A DNA stretch of 64,000 nt, taken from NCBI GenBank assembly GCA_900537185.1, contig LS999828.1:560706-624705 (forward strand), read 5' to 3'. Positions 53,637 through 62,485 of the stretch are shown one piece after another; the stretch's first letter is position 1; the number at the start of each line of letters is the position of its first letter. The notes under the pieces were generated by a model. The model saw nothing but the letters and a program-made list of their open reading frames with translations. It had not been told where the DNA came from and ran no database searches. This DNA is from Cytophagales bacterium Alg240-R148 (lineage in GTDB: Bacteria > Bacteroidota > Bacteroidia > Cytophagales > Cyclobacteriaceae). The position numbers were made by a program, and so were the translations under genes.

Positions 53637-54113
53637 TCACATAAAGTCATTGTCCCGAATGTAAGACCAATTTTCATCTATATTCCGGTGCATAAAAATA
53701 TCGCCATCTTCAGTATAATGTGTTGCACAATAATCAAATAATATTTCTTCCACTGGAAGCTGTCCATTATTCTCTAGAGTGTAGGAAATCTTATCATACA
53801 TAATCGAATCGCTTGTACACTCTTCTGCTGACAAAGTAATTCTTTTAATATGTAGCGCATGCATTTGTTCTTCAATTGAAGCATAACACAATTCACTAGG
53901 CAGTCTTTTATTCTCCTTTTTACAATTGTACAATACCAAAGAACCATTTTTAGAAGGCCCCAGACTAAAAGCATAATCTACCGTTGCTCTATGAAGTTTT
54001 ATAAACTTCTCTTCATTGTCTTTAAAATGCTCCATTCCATATTCAGTATGACAAGAAAACAATAAGGCAAAAGAGACTGCGGCCATGTTTATTTTATTCA
54101 CCCATTTCTTCAT
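53637..54113 (-). CDS. Unrecognised lipoprotein
   Basis: The 158-aa product starts with a basic n-region and a hydrophobic core ending in a lipobox, LLFSC (Cys at ~21), so it should be lipidated after export. The mature protein is charged, rich in Glu/Asp and Tyr, with no recognised domain. It stands alone, in the variable region after the eCIS locus, and lacks a nearby partner gene. Start is an ATG. Confidence 0.65.
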   Translation of the reverse strand: MKKWVNKINMAAVSFALLFSCHTEYGMEHFKDNEEKFIKLHRATVDYAFSLGPSKNGSLVLYNCKKENKRLPSELCYASIEEQMHALHIKRITLSAEECTSDSIMYDKISYTLENNGQLPVEEILFDYCATHYTEDGDIFMHRNIDENWSYIRDNDFM

Positions 54114-54299
54114 CTTATTTTGTTTATTTATCAGTTTAAAAAATTAAAGTTCCGTTCTTAGAAATTACTAATAGGGTATGGATCTGTTGTTACGGGTGCA
54201 TAGAACAAAAAAATAAGCAACAAAAAACACTTAAGTGCAACAAATTAAAAAGAAATTGCAAAAGCTCCAAACCAAGCTTAATCCATTCTATAAAGTAGG

Positions 54300-54914
54300 T
54301 TAAGGCCTCCGCTTTTCAATATACAACTCTTTGGTGTTATTCGGAGGGGAGGCGAAGGAATAAGCATACCCGTTTACAATGGTATCCGCTGTTTCTTTAT
54401 CAAAATTTAGCTCCAACCATTGTTGTGCCTTTTCTCTAGAAGTATCGTCTTTGGATAAACCAATCCCAAATTTTAAAAATTCCAATGCTTCTGTGGCCTG
54501 TTTTTTAGAGCCATAAGTTATTGCATACCCAATAGAAACAATGGAGTCTGGAGAACTGGAGGAAAACCCAGCATAATAATGAATACTGTTAATTTGTTTT
54601 TCATACCTCCATTCCAAGTTTGCAGCACCCAGTTTTGGCCCCTTTTTTTCCTCCAGCCCAAAGCTTTGAAATTCCTTTATAAGGCCTGCAGGCGTTATTG
54701 TCTTGAAAAATTGAACATTAGGTTCGACTCTTTGCTCTTGTATAGGAACAGACGAGAGGCTATTGGTGCTGTCCCGTTCTCGTTTTGCAATGGATTCTGA
54801 ATTAAATTCATTCTTGCTTGTAACATTCTTTATAAAAGAATACAGCAGCACAATTATTATAGCACTGAATACGAATAAAAATACTTTAACCACCTTTCTG
54901 ATAAAGCTTGTCAA
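54300..54914 (-). CDS. Unrecognised single-span membrane protein
   Basis: This 204-aa protein has one N-terminal membrane helix (~9-29, preceded by Arg/Lys), so the rest should be periplasmic or anchored outside. The soluble domain has no recognised motif; ITPAGLIKEFQSFGLEEKKG and the repeated SIGYAITYGSKKQA stretch suggest a small alpha/beta fold. The start is a TTG, since no ATG lies near it. It has no obvious operon partner. Confidence 0.6.
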   Translation of the reverse strand: MTSFIRKVVKVFLFVFSAIIIVLLYSFIKNVTSKNEFNSESIAKRERDSTNSLSSVPIQEQRVEPNVQFFKTITPAGLIKEFQSFGLEEKKGPKLGAANLEWRYEKQINSIHYYAGFSSSSPDSIVSIGYAITYGSKKQATEALEFLKFGIGLSKDDTSREKAQQWLELNFDKETADTIVNGYAYSFASPPNNTKELYIEKRRP

Positions 54915-55063
54915 TTAAAAATAGTAAAACATCATTAATCTAAACACCCCATGCTCCATAACATTTCAAATCTTTTTCCCAGCTTATAAATTCACCTTTC
55001 TAATTGTGGTGGTGGCATGTTGGTACTGTCGTTTTTTGAAAACAAAATGGCCAAAGCGTAGAT

Positions 55064-55597
55064 TCATTTTAGGCCCTGTTTGAAAACTTTTGATTCAAGA
55101 ATGAACTTAAGTTCTCGCTCAAATTCGTATTTCATTTTTTTTAAAGTATTATTCCAATTATATACTGTTTGCCCATACCCTACTGGAACAATTATTAGCA
55201 ACCCATACAACAATAACTTAGTGCTGCCATCCGCTACCGAAAAACCATAAATAACTAAAGCAAGAATAACAAAAGTGGTAATTGTTAAGGATAAAAATTC
55301 GAAGGGTTTTATGTATATCCTGAATTTCAACATTGTTTCATTCCCATTTTCTAACAATACACCTTTTAAATAAGTCTTTCTCGTGTTGCTATCTTCAAAC
55401 TTCATTCGTTCTTTCACCGTCAAAACATTGTCTCTTATCGAGTATTTGTATCTGCTCTTTTCCATAGAGAATAAAATTTCCATACCATTATCTTCATCCC
55501 AATTGCTTTTAAAAATTGAGATAACATCTTGTGGACTCATGGTGTAGGAACATTCTATTTTCTCATACAACCTAATTTTTTCATAAACTTGCTTCAT
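55064..55597 (-). CDS. Unrecognised two-span membrane protein
   Basis: The 177-aa product has a soluble N-terminal ~90 residues, two membrane helices (~103-122 and ~128-145) with a short loop, and a basic C-terminal helix. The layout resembles YcxB-like proteins in reverse order of parts, but similarity is not clear enough to assign. The neighbours on the same strand are also unrecognised. Confidence 0.6.
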   Translation of the reverse strand: MKQVYEKIRLYEKIECSYTMSPQDVISIFKSNWDEDNGMEILFSMEKSRYKYSIRDNVLTVKERMKFEDSNTRKTYLKGVLLENGNETMLKFRIYIKPFEFLSLTITTFVILALVIYGFSVADGSTKLLLYGLLIIVPVGYGQTVYNWNNTLKKMKYEFERELKFILESKVFKQGLK

Positions 55598-55726
55598 TGA
55601 TTATCCCTGTATACTCGATTAAAACTCCTTCAACTCCACTTCGGCCCAACACACCAGTGCATTATTTTTTTAACAAGGCCTTTTAGAATTGTATTATTTT
55701 CGTTCCAATATAATGAAAATCTGTTG

Positions 55727-55937
55727 ATCCGTACCGGTAAGGAGATTCATTGATTTAGTTGAAAATTTTATTGGTGATTACATTCAATTAGGCTAAGATG
55801 GTTTGGGATGTGGTATTACTTACAAAGCTGGCACTGGTGAAGTATCAGGTGGCAGCAATGGTTTAACTTTCACTGTTGAGTCCTTTGGGTCAATCTTCCT
55901 TTATACAGGAGCCATCGTGCTTAAACCAGGAGTATAA
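55727..55937 (+). pseudogene. Remnant of a decayed gene with an in-frame TAA
   Basis: The + strand frame reads RRFIDLVENFIGDYIQLG, then TAA (55794-55796), then a further 46 codons including GITYKAGTGEVSGGSNG and FLYTGAIVLKPGV, ending in TAATG. The second part looks like real protein (Gly-rich beta structure), and it couples to a short frame at 55937. No family is recognised. The break suggests a dead gene. Confidence 0.3.
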
Positions 55938-56104
55938 TGAGTGAAGTATCAAAACCTAAAGTATTGCCAAAATTGCCAGATGCCGTGGCAAAAAAATACC
56001 ACTGCACCATTCCATTGTACCAGGGAAAGTTATTGTTCAGTACCAGGCCAAAGGCAATAAACCCAAGCGAAATGAAACCATTTGTATTCATTAGAACCGT
56101 ATAA
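55937..56104 (+). CDS. Possible 55-aa small protein downstream of the remnant
   Basis: This short frame starts with ATG overlapping the preceding stop by 1 nt (TAATG), beginning MSEVSKPKVLPKLPDAVAKK and ending FVFIRTV. It lacks a known domain. The overlap with the remnant frame suggests the pair was once a translationally coupled operon. It may be intact, a relic or spurious. Confidence 0.3.
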   Translation: MSEVSKPKVLPKLPDAVAKKYHCTIPLYQGKLLFSTRPKAINPSEMKPFVFIRTV

Positions 56105-56338
56105 CTCTACTAAGAGCATTAACTATGTCCATTAGGCTTGCCCAAAAATGATAAAATAAACAACATAATGTTATCTACTTTTTATTTATAGTATAAAACT
56201 GTTTTTACCTGGAAATAAGAACTTTTAATACCATCGACATTAAACTCGCAATTGATTTGAAATTCTTCAAAATCTGGTAAAATTTCTTTTTCAACTTTAA
56301 GGCCTAGATCAAAAGGTATATTTACATTCACTTCAATA

Positions 56339-57976
56339 TTAAACCATTTTAAAGATTATAGTTGGATCTTGATTGTGCTCTTCACCGACCAAGTAAAATG
56401 GTCTTTTTATATTCAATTCAGCAAACTTCCTTCCTTCAACAAATTGCCCAAATATTAGGCCAACAACCAAAAAAGCTGAAAAAGTGTAAAACTCCCTTAT
56501 TTCTTCGTAATGTTCATCGTATTTTTTATACAATTCATCTATACCCTCGAAAAGTTCATTGAGATTTATGCTGCCGGATGTGTCAAACAACTCCTTTTTT
56601 AAGGTTAAAGAATCGTCGCATTCGGCATACCCATAAAACATTGCACAAGCATCGTAAGGTTCGCTAGTTGCACCTCCAAATTCCATATAAAGTGCTTGTA
56701 TTGGGGTGTCGTTTTTTTGTTCCCAAAGTTCAGCGCTTTCTTGAAATTGATTATATAATTTCCCTAGTTTTTCCTTGTATAAATAATTGTCGTAGTTGGG
56801 CAATTGATTGAGCAGTTCAGGGGCTTTTTCTTGTAAACTATTTTTAATTTCAGTGATCCTATGCAGCAAAATGTTACAGTAAGCTTTGTTATGCTCTGTC
56901 AATAAATCTTCAATTGAAGTTTTTGTTAATTGTATTTCCATGCCTAATTTTTCTTTAAAGTAGTTAATAGTTCTACCGTCATAATCAGGGTCTAATACTT
57001 CTAAAAGTGGTTTTATGTTGTTGCATTTTTCAAAATCAAAAAACTCAAGTAAAAACTCAATATATTTTATACTTGTTCCAGAAATTCCTTTATGAAATGC
57101 TGTTAAGCCATTTGAATTAAGCGCATACAAATCAACGCCTGCTTCAATAAAAAAGCGAATTAATTCTTCATCCTTATCAGCCAAACAATCTATATGATAA
57201 AATAACGCAGTAGGGTTACTAAAATCAAACCCTTTAAAATTAACTTTAAATCCTTTGCTTATTAATAATTGTGCCATTTTTACCGAACGTACTCTATCCA
57301 TAAAATATTCATCGGTACAATTGTCAGGTATTTTTACACCCGACTCAAATAGTAGTTCAACCATTTCAGTAAAATCACCAGAAATGGCTCTTTCTAATGG
57401 GAAGTGACTATTTTCAGCACTGTTAATGTCTGCACCCTTCTCTATTAATAATTTGGCAACTTTAATACCTGGAGCAATGTCGTGTTTTTTCTTGCCCTTT
57501 AAATAATGACTGGCGTCACAACAGTAGAGTAAGTAGGATTCTCCATTAGGTTTAAATTGTTTCAAATCTACACCTTGCTCAATAAAAATCTGAACTATGT
57601 TGTAATAATCTTTTGTAATGGCTCTTTTTAAAGCATAGTTCATTCCATTTTGGGCGCCTTGAGCAATTAAGTATTTTATTAATTCTATATCGCCTGTATC
57701 AACAGCCTCTTGTATAGGGAAATGGCCATCAAATTCAAGGTTTAGGTCCACTCCAAATTTAATTAAGAGCTTTATTACTTCTAGGCGGATTACTTTATTC
57801 CAGTTATCGAGTGCTTTTGCCAGCATTGTTTTTCTTCCAAAAACATCGTTATTTTCGAAATTAACATCAGCACCATCTTCTAAAAATGATTTTATTTTTT
57901 CTAAGTCTTCCTCATTATAACTGCGTTTGCTTATAAGGTCGTAAAGTGCTAATGTGTTTTCTGTTGCTTCTTGCAT
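56339..57976 (-). CDS. Ankyrin-repeat protein
   Basis: The 545-aa protein has at least six ankyrin repeats over residues ~15-330. Examples are VIRLEVIKLLIKFGVDLNLEF and GDIELIKYLIAQGA, with the usual TALH- and LLL-type positions. A non-repeat C-terminal domain (~335-545) of unknown type follows. Ankyrin stacks bind proteins. It lacks a signal peptide, so it should be cytosolic or delivered. It is a stand-alone gene in the variable region. Confidence 0.88.
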   Translation of the reverse strand: MQEATENTLALYDLISKRSYNEEDLEKIKSFLEDGADVNFENNDVFGRKTMLAKALDNWNKVIRLEVIKLLIKFGVDLNLEFDGHFPIQEAVDTGDIELIKYLIAQGAQNGMNYALKRAITKDYYNIVQIFIEQGVDLKQFKPNGESYLLYCCDASHYLKGKKKHDIAPGIKVAKLLIEKGADINSAENSHFPLERAISGDFTEMVELLFESGVKIPDNCTDEYFMDRVRSVKMAQLLISKGFKVNFKGFDFSNPTALFYHIDCLADKDEELIRFFIEAGVDLYALNSNGLTAFHKGISGTSIKYIEFLLEFFDFEKCNNIKPLLEVLDPDYDGRTINYFKEKLGMEIQLTKTSIEDLLTEHNKAYCNILLHRITEIKNSLQEKAPELLNQLPNYDNYLYKEKLGKLYNQFQESAELWEQKNDTPIQALYMEFGGATSEPYDACAMFYGYAECDDSLTLKKELFDTSGSINLNELFEGIDELYKKYDEHYEEIREFYTFSAFLVVGLIFGQFVEGRKFAELNIKRPFYLVGEEHNQDPTIIFKMV

Positions 57977-58508
57977 GCTCTTTATAAATTAAAATTTGAA
58001 GAGTAAAATATTAGTGTGTTAAGTTTATTAATTGTGGTAGACTTTCCAAGTGCATCCAAACTTTCCTAACCAACAAAACCCCAAATCATTCATAGGTTTT
58101 GTTAGCATTTCGTTTTTCATTCACCGCAATTGCCTCATCAATTTTGCTTGAAACGCTTTCATTTCTGATCGTTCCTGGAGTCCATTCAGTTAGTCCATTT
58201 ATCTCGTTAATAATAATGCTTTCAAGTTCCATATAATTCCCACTAGGCCTCATTTGCAATAAGGCCTAAACCTAAGCTATGAAAGTTGAATGCCAGCATT
58301 TGAAATGTGGGTTTTAGAGGTGTTTAGCATTGCTCTTCTAAAGTTGTAGAGTATGGCATTGCTAATGCCAAGTTTAATTGCGTTCGCATTGCGCTACCGC
58401 TAAATGCGACCGAGCTTGGAATACCAGTCCAACAACAGCAAGGCTATAGAGGTGCAGAGACGAATAAATGAAAATTCAAAAATAGAGTCCCTTTTAAAAT
58501 AAGAAAAC
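57977..58508. other. Gap with weak coding relics and inverted repeats
   Basis: No convincing gene is present. A 48-codon minus-strand frame (58086-58232, MELESIIINEINGLTEW) could be a relic. Two short inverted repeats follow: TGGCATT (58354-58360) with AATGCCA (58364-58370), and CGCATT (58385-58390) with AATGCG (58403-58408). Their role is unclear. Confidence 0.3.
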
Positions 58509-58706
58509 ATGGCTGATCAAGAAAAATCTGAACTGGAAACACTTTCCAACGAAGTCCTTAAAAATGCACGCATCCTTACTGATGCCGAAATACTTGAAAT
58601 GCACCTGCGATAAGGTCTCAATTATGAATACCCAGATAGTAAGACTTTGAGGTTGATGAGCATAATTCGGTATTTGGAGGGGAAATTGACAAATTGTGAC
58701 AATTAA
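58509..58706 (+). pseudogene. Small gene interrupted by one TAA
   Basis: One + strand frame reads MADQEKSELETLSNEVLKNA, then ILTDAEILEMHLR, then TAA (58611-58613), then GLNYEYPDSKTLRLM and SIIRYLEGKLTNCDN to a final stop. The two halves share a helical, charged character, as if a single ~65-residue protein was cut by a nonsense change. No family is recognised. It ends 3 nt before a tRNA-like relic. Confidence 0.35.
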
Positions 58707-58709
58707 GAA

Positions 58710-58790
58710 GAAGGAATGGCAGAGTGGTATTGCTAGGGGCACTTAACTTCATGATATTCCCTCTCACAGGTTCGATTCGTGTTTCTTGAT
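58710..58790 (+). pseudogene. tRNA-like relic
   Basis: An 81-nt stretch has a 3-bp D-stem (GCA with TGC) and D-loop GAGTGGTAT, a T-arm around TTCGATT (four of five pairs) and an acceptor with five of seven pairs. The anticodon stem does not pair and no clear anticodon is readable. It looks like a decayed type II tRNA. Confidence 0.35.
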
Positions 58791-58908
58791 TTTAAAGTAG
58801 TAGACTAAATTAACGTTTAGCTTAAATGAGTAAGTGGTCCAATTGCAAAAGGTACTCAAGTTTGCTGCTCCCACTGTCCAACCAAATGGTTTCGTTCACA
58901 TATTCATT

Positions 58909-59385
58909 TTAGTGTTTTTTATGGGCATTGTGGAGCTTTTCCAATCTTAGTTTCCCCGAAAGTATTAGACCAGTTTTGACGTTTAACCCAATCAATATTA
59001 GATTGCCCAAACCAAAAACTAATTCAGTGATCTGAACAAATAGGAATACATTATTAGTCGACCTGAAATGCGACTGATAATAAAGAAAGATGGCCAAACA
59101 TATCAGAATGATGCCATTAACCGTGATGATTTTCATCCTTCTTTTCTTTTTAATTACTATTGGATTTTTGGAACCTCCAGCTAGGTAATTGCCAGATATT
59201 GCTAATGTGGGCATGGCAATAATAAGCAACGGGAGCGCGTATAGTATCCCTTGTTTAACCGATTTGATACCATTCAAGTCTCCAGATAATTCTACCTTAA
59301 GTGATAATATAAAAAAGGTACTTATGGTGAGCATCGCACATACCGTAGCGATGATATGAATATTGACAAGCGTTTTACGTTTCAT
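58909..59385 (-). CDS. Unrecognised four-span membrane protein
   Basis: This 158-aa protein has four predicted membrane helices (~7-29, ~42-64, ~82-100 and ~110-134) and a basic tail. The ATG at 59385 is preferred; a longer frame from 59532 would run into the AraC-type gene and has an unlikely N-terminus. It lies downstream of the AraC regulator on the same strand, 46 nt away, so it could be its target or operon partner. No family is recognised. Confidence 0.6.
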   Translation of the reverse strand: MKRKTLVNIHIIATVCAMLTISTFFILSLKVELSGDLNGIKSVKQGILYALPLLIIAMPTLAISGNYLAGGSKNPIVIKKKRRMKIITVNGIILICLAIFLYYQSHFRSTNNVFLFVQITELVFGLGNLILIGLNVKTGLILSGKLRLEKLHNAHKKH

Positions 59386-59431
59386 TTTTTTTGAGTTTGA
59401 GCTTACCTCAAAAGTATAAAATGATATAGTT

Positions 59432-60241
59432 TTAAAATTGTAGGAATCGGAAGTTGGCCATTTCCTTCCGTAAGGCTTTAGGGGATTGGCCCGTAATTTT
59501 TTTAAATGAATTGATGAAATGGGCCTGGTCAAAATAATTATTCTGGTAGGCGATGTCAGTTAGTGATTCATTGGTGAAATTCAGGTGTTGGACAACTTTT
59601 TTTAGTTGCACCAACCGAATTAACTCCTTAGGAGCACAACCGATATATTTATAAAATTGCTCCCGCAAGGCTCGCTCCGATATTTTAAGATGGTCTGCCA
59701 ATTCAGATAATTTGATATCTCCAGCGTTATTATCTATAAGATCCACAGCTTGTATGATTGTTTGCAGGTTTCTGGTAAGAAGAGAGTCGAGAAACACGTT
59801 TTCCACCTGCTCGAACATTTCTATGGGATTGGTGCATTCAAGAATATTTTTTCGAAAAGTAACAGCTGTTTGTTTGAATAAATCTACCGTATCAATTAGC
59901 CATGGCAGTTTGTTAATGGGTCGATCCGATAGGTGTGCCAGCGCATAGGGTTTCACATGCGCCCCTAAAATTTTAATTCTATCTGTCAAGGGCAAAAGGG
60001 TTATTTTATCGGTTGATATTCTAGAGATTACCATATCCACCCTCTCGCTTAGTTCCAGCGTATGATTAGTGACCATGAAGGGATGATCAAAGAAGTACGC
60101 GAAGGTGATTCTTGGAAAAGGAATTACATATTCTGGATTTTCAGAGAGGAAGTCTATAGGTATGTCAATGAAGTAATAATATTCTACCAAAGTGGATAGA
60201 AAATGATTGCGCGGCTTTTGTTTAATGAATTCATTATGCAT
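59432..60241 (-). CDS. AraC-family transcriptional regulator
   Basis: This 269-aa protein has an N-terminal effector region (~1-160) and a C-terminal AraC double helix-turn-helix (~165-265). Motifs include ADHLKISERALREQFYKYIGCAPKE and SLTDIAYQNNYFDQAHFIN, then FKKITGQSP. It probably controls the adjacent membrane-protein gene. The ligand is unknown. Confidence 0.9.
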   Translation of the reverse strand: MHNEFIKQKPRNHFLSTLVEYYYFIDIPIDFLSENPEYVIPFPRITFAYFFDHPFMVTNHTLELSERVDMVISRISTDKITLLPLTDRIKILGAHVKPYALAHLSDRPINKLPWLIDTVDLFKQTAVTFRKNILECTNPIEMFEQVENVFLDSLLTRNLQTIIQAVDLIDNNAGDIKLSELADHLKISERALREQFYKYIGCAPKELIRLVQLKKVVQHLNFTNESLTDIAYQNNYFDQAHFINSFKKITGQSPKALRKEMANFRFLQF

Positions 60242-60292
60242 TGGTACTGGACTATTTTCACTTTTGCTTATTAGTTCTAATGTATGTTGTTT

Positions 60293-60952
60293 TTATTGAA
60301 TTTCGTTTCTAACTTCATTCCCCCAATAATATGCATAATTATCAGCGTAATTTTCCGCTCGTTGCTTTTTGTAATTCGGACTCCAATATCTTTGATAAAC
60401 ACTATCCATTTGATGTCCAATTTCGTGAAGAAGTAATCCTTCTAAATAATATCTCTTAATTTTTTCCTCAGTCCATTTTAAAGTCCAATTTCCGTTCGAG
60501 TGAATTAATTCAGGCTCAAATGCAGAATACCATTTCAAAGTTTTATTAGATGGCTTTTTATTTCCAAATTCCATTTTTAAGTTAGTCGGAAATGGATAAA
60601 GCACTATTAAATTCACCCCACTACCACAAATAAAGCAACCTTGAAAACTTCCTTCTTTTTCATATTCTTTATTGGTCATTTTTCTTAACCAAATATGAGT
60701 TAGATTTTCAATATGTTCAGAAGGTAGTTTGTTTAGAAATTCTTTTATCTCGTCAACTGTTATAGGGAAATATAAATCTCTTGAGGAATTATCGACTATA
60801 AAAATTGGTATTTCTTCGTTTTCATTTGGTGCCGAAAAGCTATATTGTCAATTGAAAATATTATCAGCAAGTTTTGGTCTTTTTCTTCCACCTTTAACAT
60901 CTCCGAATTTTCGGGTTTTTTTCCAAGCAGTTTCTTTTCGGGTTTGTCTCAT
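60293..60952 (-). pseudogene. Metallopeptidase-like gene interrupted by one TGA
   Basis: A 220-codon frame begins with ATG at 60952 (MRQTRKETAWKKTRKFG) and is broken by TGA at 60848-60850. It then continues in the same frame through HIWLRK to the end at 60293. The C-terminal half has zinc motif LHEIGHQMD (HExxH). The residue at the stop was most likely Trp or another single-change codon. A shorter product could start at ATG 60679 (128 aa) and keep the HExxH. Whether this is a dead gene, a sequencing error or a recoded stop is open. Confidence 0.5.
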
Positions 60953-61350
60953 TTGGTTTCTATTCTAATGTTTTACAACAATTGGCTAAACACTACTCTG
61001 CCTATATACACCAGTGTCTATAAGCCATTTACCCAGTCGTTTCGAATTGCAGTGTTATAATTCCATTCCAATATAACAAAAATCCTTTAATCAATATTCC
61101 TAATAAGAATATTTCAATTAACACAATAAACCACCAAACCAAAACCCTCTAACGCTGCTCCTACTCCTACCCTGCAATGGTTCAATACTTGATCCATGAA
61201 ATTCATTCCATGACCAGAGAGGCAAAGTCAAAATAAAATTAGAGACCCTTCAAGATAGAATTGCTGCTTACATGGATAAGTAAGTTGGATGCGCTGCATC
61301 AAGAGGAACACCAATTACAGGCGGAAGAAGAACAAACTGTTATTGACGGA
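60953..61350. other. Gap with a frameshifted coding relic
   Basis: No intact gene is present. On + strand a short frame (61200-61283, including GKVKIKLETLQDRIAAYMDK) stops, and the adjacent frame continues KLDALHQEEHQLQAEEEQ to beyond the gap, suggesting one old gene with a frameshift. The remainder is AT-rich non-coding sequence. Confidence 0.3.
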
Positions 61351-62274
61351 TCAATCCATCTTTCCAATGCGCTTTTTGTGGGTTGGGTCCTTTAAAATTT
61401 TTGGATCCATTACTTTTCTGAATTTTTTTCTAACATATTCAGCAGAGTACCACATGCCATCTCCTGTGAGTTTCACTAAGTACCCTATACCCGGAATTCC
61501 TGTACCATATTGGGCAAGGGCACCTGATACATGGTGGGTTACCGAGGCTACCGAAGCTCCTGATCGGACAGCTCCGGCCATGGCATCTACCAAATGTACC
61601 GCTAAAGATTTGTAATCACCGGCGCTCAAATCACCTCCTGTTGCCTTAATGGCATTAATAAACTCTGAAGTTGCAGTATAAAGGGCCTTAGCATCCACAG
61701 TATGGGTAGCCATTTCTACACCGGTACTGGCCAAATCTGGCGCATGGTGTACTATGGAATGAATGGTATCCTGAAGGCGTTCCCCTATTTTTTGCATGGT
61801 CGTAGCTTGGAATGTGTTACCATGGTTGTCGTACCCCACGTATTTATTTTTGCTAGGCTTTTTACTAGTTGCAACCTCTTTTTTAACCTCTGGATATACC
61901 GCTCTTAACCTTGGCTGTCCGGTAGCCAACCCTCGGTTGTAGGCCAAAACAATGCTTTCCCAGTCCTCCTTGGAAAATTCCAATTTATTATCAATTAACT
62001 CTTGAATAGAGGCATACGCTTTTTTCTTAGGGTGCAAGGTTTTAGCCAAATGCAATGCATCTTGCTCTTTTAATTGAACCACCTTTTTCAATTGAACAAT
62101 GCCCGATTTGTTTTGTGCATTATTGGCCACATTTTGGAGCTTGCGATGGGCAGCTGTTTCAGGCCGGTGGTCAGCAAACTGAACGGCCGCTTTGGAGGTC
62201 TTTTTTGCTTCCACTTCTCCTTTGGGCTTGGTTTGATTTTTATTTTTTTGAGATTTATCCGCTAAACTATGCAT
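61351..62274 (-). CDS. Candidate eCIS cargo protein with NRPE-type leader
   Basis: This 307-aa protein starts with a basic Lys/Gln-rich stretch, then VQFADHRPETAAHRKLQNVA at residues 31-50 and IVQLKKVVQLKE at 59-70. I associate this NRPE-RKLQ-ANN-QLK pattern with N-termini of eCIS-linked toxins and DUF4157 proteins in Bacteroidota. The C-terminal ~150 residues are helical and Gly/Ala/Val-rich (GTGIPGIGYLVKLTGDGMWY), without a recognised catalytic fold. It may be a membrane-active or unknown toxin. No immunity partner is evident. It lies ~10 kb from the eCIS operon, by the tRNA-Leu. Confidence 0.6.
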   Translation of the reverse strand: MHSLADKSQKNKNQTKPKGEVEAKKTSKAAVQFADHRPETAAHRKLQNVANNAQNKSGIVQLKKVVQLKEQDALHLAKTLHPKKKAYASIQELIDNKLEFSKEDWESIVLAYNRGLATGQPRLRAVYPEVKKEVATSKKPSKNKYVGYDNHGNTFQATTMQKIGERLQDTIHSIVHHAPDLASTGVEMATHTVDAKALYTATSEFINAIKATGGDLSAGDYKSLAVHLVDAMAGAVRSGASVASVTHHVSGALAQYGTGIPGIGYLVKLTGDGMWYSAEYVRKKFRKVMDPKILKDPTHKKRIGKMD

Positions 62275-62441
62275 AGTGTTAATTTTTCCATTGGCACTGT
62301 CTTTTGTTCACATCAAGACCAGCACTATACACAGTATATAAATTTATTACTATATATGCAAAAAATATAACATTACGAACAATGAAAAATAGCCATTCCT
62401 TTTGTAATCGTGTTTAAAAGATCGCTGAAAGGTGTTTTTAC

Positions 62442-62476
62442 AAAAAAAAAGCTGTGTTAAAAAACACAGCTTTTTG
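62442..62476. terminator. Strong bidirectional terminator
   Basis: AAAAAGCTGTGTT (62446-62458) pairs perfectly with AACACAGCTTTTT (62463-62475) around a 4-nt loop. Flanking A and T runs make it active both ways. It lies downstream of tRNA-Leu on the minus strand, upstream of the candidate cargo gene. Confidence 0.85.
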
Positions 62477-62485
62477 TACTCGTAG

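Noticed and set aside
58351-58410. Integron attC-like site from the two inverted repeats
   Set aside because: Box sequences do not match R'/R'' consensus and no integrase or cassette array is present.
59386-59532. Upstream extension of the four-span membrane protein
   Set aside because: It runs into the AraC coding region and has no signal or membrane character; ATG at 59385 is better.
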